From positions 1 through 5,809 of the forward strand of contig JAQVYP010000116.1 in assembly GCA_029004655.1 (NCBI GenBank): a stretch of DNA of 5,809 nt, in the 5' to 3' direction. The number at the start of each line of letters is the position of its first letter. Positions within the stretch are counted from its first letter, which is position 1. Shown here in pieces: positions 1-4,144 of this stretch. The notes under the pieces were generated by a model. It was not told the DNA's origin. It ran no database searches and worked only from the letters and a program-made list of their open reading frames with translations. Both the position numbers and the translations under genes were made by a program. Origin of the DNA: Oscillospiraceae bacterium. Lineage in GTDB: Bacteria > Bacillota > Clostridia > Oscillospirales > Acutalibacteraceae.

Positions 1-75
1 TTAACTCTTAAAGAAAACAAATGGGCAACAAATCGCTTCAAGGTTAAGAAAATTTCCTATCCTTCTGCAACTTAA
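1..75 (+). CDS. 3' end of an unidentified gene (partial)
   Basis: Frame 1 is open from the window edge for 24 codons and stops at TAA 73-75; the other two forward frames stop almost at once (positions 2-4 and 9-11). The tail is basic and ends in KKISYPSAT. A good intrinsic terminator follows 18 bases after the stop, which supports a real + strand gene ending here. Too little protein is visible to assign a family or function. An open stretch this short could also arise by chance, so the call rests mainly on the terminator position. Confidence 0.45.
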   Translation, partial: LTLKENKWATNRFKVKKISYPSAT

Positions 76-93
76 GCAAATAAAAAACTTGAG

Positions 94-123
94 ATCACCG
101 TCATTATTGGCGGTGATTTTTTT
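94..123 (+). terminator. Rho-independent terminator of the upstream gene
   Basis: The arms ATCACCGTC (94-102) and GGCGGTGAT (109-117) form a nine-pair stem with one G-T pair around the six-base loop ATTATT. A run of seven T (117-123) follows. An A-run at 82-87 on the other side could let it work in both directions. Confidence 0.85.
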
Positions 124-162
124 AGAAAATTCAGCTGAATATTAAAATCATTGTGTTGGCTG

Positions 163-179
163 TTGTAATACATTGTAAT
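163..179. repeat. Direct repeat TTGTAAT x2, 10-bp spacing
   Basis: TTGTAAT occurs at 163-169 and 173-179, so the units start exactly 10 bp apart, about one helical turn, upstream of the secreted-protein gene. The half-site ATTGTAA within it (172-178) also forms the arms of the inverted repeat at the pyrG promoter. It could be a regulator binding site, but in such AT-rich DNA a chance match is quite possible. Confidence 0.2.
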
Positions 180-215
180 CATTTGTGTCTAATTTGATAC
201 CAAACTGTTATCGCT

Positions 216-249
216 TTGAAATGATTTTCTGATAATTATTGTATATAAT
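216..249 (+). promoter_or_regulatory. Possible promoter of the secreted-protein gene
   Basis: A perfect TATAAT -10 box lies at 244-249, 35 bases before the preferred GTG start. The only good -35-like hexamer nearby is TTGAAA at 216-221, but its 22-bp spacing is too long for a normal sigma-A promoter. The -10 is therefore convincing by itself and the -35 is uncertain. Another sigma factor or an activator could account for this. Confidence 0.35.
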
Positions 250-271
250 AAGTATATCAGGTAAATCGAAT

Positions 272-281
272 GGAAGTGATT
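272..281 (+). promoter_or_regulatory. Ribosome binding site that decides the start of the secreted-protein gene
   Basis: GGAAGTGATT differs at one position from the ideal GGAGGTGATT. Its core ends 8 bases before GTG 285, the preferred distance. The alternative ATG at 270 lies right against this site and would rely on a much weaker AGGT at 259-262. This favours GTG 285 as the true start. Confidence 0.55.
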
Positions 282-284
282 CTC

Positions 285-881
285 GTGAAAAAATTTTTCG
301 TAGCATGTTTGGTGATTTTAATGGTTCCCTTTATGTTTTCCGCAACTTTTAATGTAAATAGCGAGGATACTTTAATTAATGCAGAAATCCATTCAGCATC
401 TTCTGCAGCAGAAGTTAACATAGATGAAAACGCAATTGTTTGGGCAAGGCTCCTGCATATGCTTAATATGAATTTTTGTTATGATCAAGACTTTGAGAGC
501 GATGCTAAATTAATCGAAGACGTACAGTTGTCTCTTTTGAATTATTCAGTTGAAGATGAGGAGTATGGCAGAATTATAAGCAAATCAATTGTTTCAAGTT
601 TTATTAAAGATTTTTATGGTATTGATGTTGAGCAAACTGCAGGCGAATATGAGAATCTTCCTGCGCCTGATGGCTTTTTTGTAATCCCTGCAAGAGGATA
701 TACTGTTTTTCAACATTCAATTGTCAACGTTACATCTGCTGGAAATATTTTCACTGTTGTAACAGCTGCAAACATAGATGCACATGATGGAGAGAGTTAT
801 GATGCACTTGTTAGTTCAATGTTCGTTAAAAACAGTGCGTCGTCATTTGGTTTTAATCTTGTAAGTTCTGAAATATTATAA
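285..881 (+). CDS. Secreted protein of unknown function, 198 aa
   Basis: I do not recognise this protein. From GTG 285 it begins with a textbook Sec-type signal peptide: two lysines (KKFF), then a hydrophobic core of about 15 residues (VACLVILMVPFMF). Cleavage is plausible near SAT-FN around residue 20, though the -3 residue is unusual. The mature part is acidic, has one cysteine (in NFCYDQ), no further membrane segment, no cell-wall anchor motif and no lipobox at a sensible place, so export or surface release is inferred. A central, probably helical acidic stretch (EDVQLSLLNYSVEDEEYG) is followed by a Gly/Pro/Val-rich C-terminal half that may be a beta fold. An ATG at 270 gives five extra residues (203 aa), but a strong ribosome binding site falls between the two starts, so GTG is preferred. 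The gene stands alone, with its own -10 box upstream and a terminator 14 bases downstream. Its existence is fairly certain; its role is not known. Confidence 0.75.
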   Translation: MKKFFVACLVILMVPFMFSATFNVNSEDTLINAEIHSASSAAEVNIDENAIVWARLLHMLNMNFCYDQDFESDAKLIEDVQLSLLNYSVEDEEYGRIISKSIVSSFIKDFYGIDVEQTAGEYENLPAPDGFFVIPARGYTVFQHSIVNVTSAGNIFTVVTAANIDAHDGESYDALVSSMFVKNSASSFGFNLVSSEIL

Positions 882-894
882 TTTATAAAATATC

Positions 895-923
895 AAGGGT
901 GCCGTGTTAAGCGGCACCTTTTT
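895..923 (+). terminator. Rho-independent terminator of the secreted-protein gene
   Basis: The arms GGTGCCG (898-904) and CGGCACC (912-918) pair perfectly around the loop TGTTAAG. Three weaker pairs extend the foot (AAG 895-897 with TTT 919-921). Five T follow at 919-923. Confidence 0.9.
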
Positions 924-958
924 CATTTTATTTTTTGCTTTTATATTAACGGATTTAT

Positions 959-986
959 TTGACAGAGATATAATATTGCTTAAAAT
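959..986 (+). promoter_or_regulatory. Possible distal promoter upstream of pyrG
   Basis: A consensus -35 TTGACA (959-964) is spaced 16 bp from TAAAAT (981-986). A TATAAT at 969-974 lies between them and could pair instead with TTAACG at 946-951 (17 bp). Either would give a long pyrG leader of about 160-175 bases. The hexamers are good, but no gene starts close by, and the expected start falls in a small hairpin (ACCCAA 989-994 with TTGGGT 1001-1006). Confidence 0.4.
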
Positions 987-1063
987 TCACCCAATAATAT
1001 TTGGGTTTTAAAATGCTTCTTTAATCGGATAATATTTGTTTTGCAAATTATTTGATGCAAACC

Positions 1064-1092
1064 TTGACCAGTCGGCGACAATAGGTTACAAT
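1064..1092 (+). promoter_or_regulatory. Likely pyrG promoter
   Basis: TTGACC (1064-1069) and TACAAT (1087-1092) match the sigma-A consensus at 5 of 6 positions each, with an ideal 17-bp spacer. Transcription would start near 1099, giving a leader of about 55 bases. The start region has no GGGC run and no terminator hairpin before the gene, so the CTP-sensing attenuator of Bacillus subtilis pyrG (reiterative G addition) is not visible. Confidence 0.7.
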
Positions 1093-1104
1093 AATATATT
1101 GTAA
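1086..1104. repeat. Inverted repeat TTACAAT-N5-ATTGTAA over the pyrG -10 region
   Basis: Perfect seven-base arms (1086-1092 and 1098-1104) are separated by AATAT. The left arm contains the whole -10 hexamer and the right arm covers the expected transcription start. This is a natural place for a repressor operator, but I cannot assign it to a known regulator. AT-richness makes chance possible. Confidence 0.35.
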
Positions 1105-1153
1105 AACACATAATAAAATATTTATTTAAAATGAAAAACGGGGGATATTCCTT

Positions 1154-2731
1154 ATGTCAGCAAAATATATATTTGTCACAGGTGGCGTTGTTTCCGGTTT
1201 GGGAAAAGGAATTGCAACCGCTTCGTTGGGTCGTTTGCTAAAATCAAGAGGATATAGAGTTGCATTGCAAAAATTCGACCCTTATATTAATGTTGACCCG
1301 GGCAAAATGAGCCCTCTACAGCATGGAGAGGTTTTTGTAACCAATGATGGTGCGCTAACAGATTTAAATGTTGGACATTACGAGCGCTTTGTTGATGAAA
1401 ATCTTTCAGTTAATTCAAATGTCACCACCGGTAGAATTTATTGGAATGTGCTTAATAAAGAGCGTCGTGGAGAGTATGGTGGAGATACGGTTCAGGTGAT
1501 TCCTCATATTACAAACGAGATTAAATCACTGATTTATAAGTTAGGAAAATCAGGTAACGCGGATATAGTTATTACCGAAATTGGTGGAACAGTTGGTGAT
1601 ATTGAAAGCCAGCCGTTTTTGGAGGCTATTCGTCAGGTTTCCAGCGAAGTTGGTCCTGAGAACGCAATCTTTATTCATGTTACTTTGGTGCCGTTTATTT
1701 CAGGCTCGAGCGAACTTAAAACAAAACCTACACAACACAGTGTTAAGGAACTTCTGTCAATCGGAATTCAACCACAGATTTTAATTTGCCGTAGCGGATT
1801 GGAACTTGCAGATGACCTGCGTGCCAAAATTGCGCTGTTTTGTAACATTAGAAGTGAGGACGTAATTCCACATCTTACTGCTGATTCTTTATATGAGATT
1901 CCCCTTATGCTTGAAAACGAGGGGCTGGCAAAATCGGTTTGCTATCATCTTGGTATTGAAGACAGAGAGCCCGGGCTAGACGATTGGAAATCAATGGTTG
2001 AATCTGAGAAATATCCTACAAAAAGGGTTACTGTAGGATTGGTTGGTCGTTATACCGCTCTACACGATGCATATCTATCAACAGCTGAAGCTATTGCACA
2101 CGCTGGAATACATAATAAAGTTGCATGCGATATCAAATGGATTTCGACCGATGATATTGATAATGATATTAATTGCCTTGAAGATTGCAATGGCGTGCTT
2201 GCTATCGGAGGCCGCGGCGAAGAGGGTGTGGACAGCTATATAGCTGTTGCTAAGTATTGCCGAGAGAATAATAAACCTTATTTTGGAATTGGACAAGGCA
2301 TGTTTGGTGCAGTGCTTGATACTGCTCGTAATCTTGCCAAAATTGAAGATGCAGGTTCTTCGGAATATGGCCAATGTACCCCGATTATAGAGTGCCTTGT
2401 TGATGCCGTAACAGGTGAGAAACCTATTTTCAGAACAGGACTTTTCCCATGTAAAATTATTGAAAACACTAAACTTTTTGAGATATATCATGATGAATTG
2501 ATTTATGAAAGACATAACTGTTGCTATGAAATTAATTCTGCATATCGCTCAGAGCTTGAGAGTGCGGGACTTAAGGCGTCGGCTGTTTCACCTGATGGTC
2601 ATTTGACAGAGGCTGTGGAGTTTGAAAATCATCCTTTCTTTGTTGGTGTTCAGTTTGTGCCTCAATATTCATCTCGTCCGAATCGTGTCCATCCTTTGTT
2701 TGCCGCTTTTGTGCGTGAGCTTGCAAAGTGA
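1154..2731 (+). CDS. pyrG: CTP synthase with a catalytically degenerate glutaminase domain
   Basis: The family makes CTP from UTP and ATP, using ammonia released from glutamine, in the cytoplasm. The start ATG 1154 follows GGGGGA (1140-1145) at 8 bases. The synthetase domain (residues 1-270) is clear: FVTGGVVSGLGKG P-loop with Lys18, QKFDPYINVDPG with Lys40, QHGEVFVT, GHYERF, TEIGGTVGDIES with Glu142, the UTP/CTP-site motif KTKPTQHS, and AKIALFC with Lys225. A class I amidotransferase domain follows (about 291-525). Against E. coli PyrG (recalled from memory) its key residues are gone: the GICLGM nucleophile loop reads GIGQGM (Gly380), HPE reads VPQ (Val502, Gln504), the glutamine-binding HRY reads CCY (Cys457), and PGGFG reads IGGRG. 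The GTP-linked lid region is about 14 residues shorter and lacks GGTMRLG. In the synthetase domain Asp72, a Mg-ATP ligand, is Asn. At 525 aa it is slightly short for the family. The frame is intact with strong start signals, so this is not an ordinary pseudogene. Family membership is near certain; catalytic activity, at least with glutamine, is doubtful. Confidence 0.95.
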   Translation: MSAKYIFVTGGVVSGLGKGIATASLGRLLKSRGYRVALQKFDPYINVDPGKMSPLQHGEVFVTNDGALTDLNVGHYERFVDENLSVNSNVTTGRIYWNVLNKERRGEYGGDTVQVIPHITNEIKSLIYKLGKSGNADIVITEIGGTVGDIESQPFLEAIRQVSSEVGPENAIFIHVTLVPFISGSSELKTKPTQHSVKELLSIGIQPQILICRSGLELADDLRAKIALFCNIRSEDVIPHLTADSLYEIPLMLENEGLAKSVCYHLGIEDREPGLDDWKSMVESEKYPTKRVTVGLVGRYTALHDAYLSTAEAIAHAGIHNKVACDIKWISTDDIDNDINCLEDCNGVLAIGGRGEEGVDSYIAVAKYCRENNKPYFGIGQGMFGAVLDTARNLAKIEDAGSSEYGQCTPIIECLVDAVTGEKPIFRTGLFPCKIIENTKLFEIYHDELIYERHNCCYEINSAYRSELESAGLKASAVSPDGHLTEAVEFENHPFFVGVQFVPQYSSRPNRVHPLFAAFVRELAK

Positions 2732-2748
2732 TTTTTTGTTAATAACCA

Positions 2749-2782
2749 GCGCAGTAATTGCATTGGTTTGATGATATTGCGC
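2749..2782 (+). other. Weak hairpin between pyrG and fba
   Basis: GCGCAGTA (2749-2756) can pair with TATTGCGC (2775-2782), eight pairs with one G-T, around an 18-base loop. An overlapping alternative pairs TAATTGC (2755-2761) with GCAATTA (2781-2787). The next T-run (2798-2803) is well separated, so this does not qualify as a standard terminator. I see no clear terminator or sigma-A promoter between the genes, so pyrG-fba read-through is possible. Confidence 0.2.
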
Positions 2783-2859
2783 AATTATTATACTTGATTT
2801 TTTATTAAAATTGGGTTAAGCTATGTTAAGTAAATAACAATAATTTAGGAGGAACTAAA

Positions 2860-3723
2860 ATGTTAGTTTCAGCAAAAGAAATGCTTATAAAAGCAAAAGC
2901 CGGTCATTATGCAGTTGGACAGTTCAACATTAACAATCTTGAGTGGGCTAAGGCAGTTATTCTTACAGCTCAGGAACTTAATTCTCCCGTAATTCTCGGT
3001 GTTTCTGAGGGTGCAGGAAAATATATGTGTGGATTCAAAACTATTGTTGGTATGGTTAATGGTATTTTAGAGGAATTGAACATCACTGTTCCTGTTGCTC
3101 TCCATCTTGATCATGGTAGCTTTGAAGCTGCAAAGAAGTGTATTGAAGCCGGATTTTCTTCAATAATGTTTGATGGTTCACATTATTCAATTGAAGAAAA
3201 TATTGCAAAAACAACAGAGCTTGTTGAGACAACTAAGAAGCTCGGTCTTTCTTTGGAGGCAGAGGTTGGTTCTATCGGTGGCGAAGAAGACGGCGTCATT
3301 GGCGGCGGTGAAGTTGCAGATCCTGCTGAGTGCAAAATGATTGCTGATTTAGGCGTTACAATGCTTGCTGCAGGTATAGGTAATATCCACGGTAAATATC
3401 CTGCAAACTGGGCAGGACTTAGATTTGATGCACTCGAAGCAATCAGCAAGCTTACAGGCGACATGCCTTTGGTTTTGCATGGTGGCACAGGTATCCCTGA
3501 AGTTATGATTAAGAGAGCAATTACTCTTGGTGTTTCTAAGATCAATGTTAATACAGAGTGTCAGTTGACATTTGCTGCTGCAACTCGTAAATATATTGAA
3601 GAAGGCAAGGATTTGCAAGGCAAAGGCTTCGATCCGAGAAAACTCTTGGCTCCTGGCTATGAGGCCATTAAAGCAACAGTTAAAGAAAAAATGGAACTTT
3701 TCGGATCAGTCGGTAAGGCTTAA
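2860..3723 (+). CDS. fba: Class II (zinc) fructose-1,6-bisphosphate aldolase, 287 aa
   Basis: The enzyme reversibly splits fructose-1,6-bisphosphate into dihydroxyacetone phosphate and glyceraldehyde-3-phosphate in glycolysis and gluconeogenesis, in the cytoplasm. All class II landmarks are present: YAVGQFNINNLEW at the N-terminus; HLDHG at 82-86 with the likely catalytic Asp84 and zinc ligand His85; EAEVGSIGG with Glu135; zinc ligands His177 (GNIHGKY) and His207 (LHGGTGIP); and the phosphate/substrate-binding INVNTE at 228-233. The C-terminal FDPRKLLAPG...FGSVGKA is typical of clostridial members, and the length is normal. The start is fixed by AGGAGG (2847-2852), 7 bases before ATG. It lies 128 bases after pyrG; in Bacillus subtilis fbaA also lies just downstream of pyrG, with spo0F between. 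No key residue is missing, in contrast to its neighbour. A close relative acting on another sugar (tagatose-bisphosphate aldolase) is less likely given the B. subtilis-type sequence. Confidence 0.96.
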   Translation: MLVSAKEMLIKAKAGHYAVGQFNINNLEWAKAVILTAQELNSPVILGVSEGAGKYMCGFKTIVGMVNGILEELNITVPVALHLDHGSFEAAKKCIEAGFSSIMFDGSHYSIEENIAKTTELVETTKKLGLSLEAEVGSIGGEEDGVIGGGEVADPAECKMIADLGVTMLAAGIGNIHGKYPANWAGLRFDALEAISKLTGDMPLVLHGGTGIPEVMIKRAITLGVSKINVNTECQLTFAAATRKYIEEGKDLQGKGFDPRKLLAPGYEAIKATVKEKMELFGSVGKA

Positions 3724-3756
3724 TTCGAAAAATCCGGTTTTATTATAAAGGTTTTA

Positions 3757-3803
3757 AAACCGCAACAAGTGAGATTTCTGCCGCTTGTTGCGGTTTCTGT
3801 TTT
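3757..3803 (+). terminator. Strong Rho-independent terminator of fba
   Basis: A perfect 13-pair stem joins AAACCGCAACAAG (3757-3769) to CTTGTTGCGGTTT (3784-3796), with a 14-base loop and a T-rich tail TTTCTGTTTT. Just upstream CGGTTTT (3735-3741) could instead pair with AAAACCG (3756-3762), which overlaps the left arm and would compete with the terminator. Confidence 0.9.
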
Positions 3804-3832
3804 ATGATTAAAGTGAATACTTTTGTTACACT

Positions 3833-3861
3833 TTGTTCATACAATCAACATGTATTATATT
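3833..3861 (+). promoter_or_regulatory. Weak promoter candidate for the foldase gene
   Basis: TTGTTC (3833-3838) is spaced 17 bp from TATATT (3856-3861). The -10 is good (5 of 6) but the -35 matches only 3 of 6. It lies between the fba terminator and the repeat elements, so transcription from here would run through the whole element before reaching the foldase gene. I see no better site in 3804-3897, which holds nothing else recognisable. Confidence 0.3.
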
Positions 3862-3897
3862 TAAAAAAACGTTATATTTAAATCAGTATGCTATGTG

Positions 3898-3954
3898 ATA
3901 TTATTTCCAATTAAAAAGTCTTCAAAGATTAAGCGATTTTTGTGGGATTAGTAT
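3898..3954. repeat. 57-bp remnant or deletion derivative of the MITE-like element
   Basis: This begins ATATTATTTCCAATTAAAAAG and ends GGGATTAGTAT, so it has decayed versions of both element ends but lacks the GC-rich centre. Its first half matches the reverse complement of the right arm of the neighbouring complete copy, including AATTAAAAAGT and AAGATT. It sits one base (G3955) from the complete copy. The best explanation is an older, internally deleted copy, or a duplicated end. Confidence 0.6.
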
Positions 3955-3955
3955 G

Positions 3956-4112
3956 ATACTAATTCCAAATAAAAACCAACCAATCTTCGCGGTCTTTTGT
4001 TTGCAAGACTGCGTTGTCGTTCTCGGCGGGCGATAGCCCGCCTTCGTCCTCCGCCTTGTCTCACAAACAAAATCCTCGCAAATCTTGGTCACTTTTTAAT
4101 TGGAATTAGTAT
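3956..4112. mobile_element. MITE-like element, complete copy (157 bp)
   Basis: The element starts ATACTAATTCCAAATAAAAA and ends with the near-exact reverse complement TTTTTAATTGGAATTAGTAT (19 of 20 positions). The similarity continues inward: arms 3956-4009 and 4058-4112 match at roughly 42 of 54 positions with one gap, so a transcript would fold into a long imperfect hairpin. The centre is much richer in GC than the surroundings and holds a perfect stem GGCGGGC-GATA-GCCCGCC (4025-4042). No transposase or credible ORF lies inside, so it would depend on an enzyme encoded elsewhere. A second copy at 5687 shows it is a dispersed repeat. I could not identify a target-site duplication with confidence. 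It ends 32 bases before the foldase start codon, leaving that gene's ribosome binding site intact. Confidence 0.8.
4025..4042. repeat. GC-rich hairpin in the centre of the element
   Basis: A perfect seven-pair stem of G and C only, with loop GATA, identical in copy 2 (5756-5773). No T-run follows, so it is not an intrinsic terminator. It resembles the stems of REP-like elements, where such hairpins are recognised by enzymes. Confidence 0.7.
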
Positions 4113-4144
4113 GAAATATCTTTTATTCGAAAGGGTGCAACTAA

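Noticed and set aside
989..1009. Small hairpin with T-run as a pyrG attenuator
   Set aside because: The stem is only six pairs with a four-T tail, and the likely main promoter lies downstream of it, so most pyrG transcripts would not contain it.
1131..1241. Upstream overlapping ORF (36 codons) starting at ATG 1131 before pyrG
   Set aside because: It has no ribosome binding site (TTTATTTAAA precedes it), overlaps pyrG out of frame, and its composition follows the pyrG frame.
2078..2515. Antisense ORF of 145 codons inside pyrG
   Set aside because: It is a shadow of the strongly conserved pyrG frame, with no ribosome binding site or recognisable domain.
1154..2731. pyrG as a decaying pseudogene
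   Set aside because: The frame is uninterrupted for 525 codons, the promoter and ribosome binding site look good, and structural blocks in both domains are well kept. Changes concentrate at functional sites, which does not look like random decay.
3183..3545. Antisense ORFs inside the aldolase gene
   Set aside because: They are shadows of fba; the sense protein is unmistakable and the antisense products are low-complexity.
3804..3881. 25-codon ORF just after the fba terminator
   Set aside because: It has no ribosome binding site, starts in the terminator tail and shows no protein-like features.
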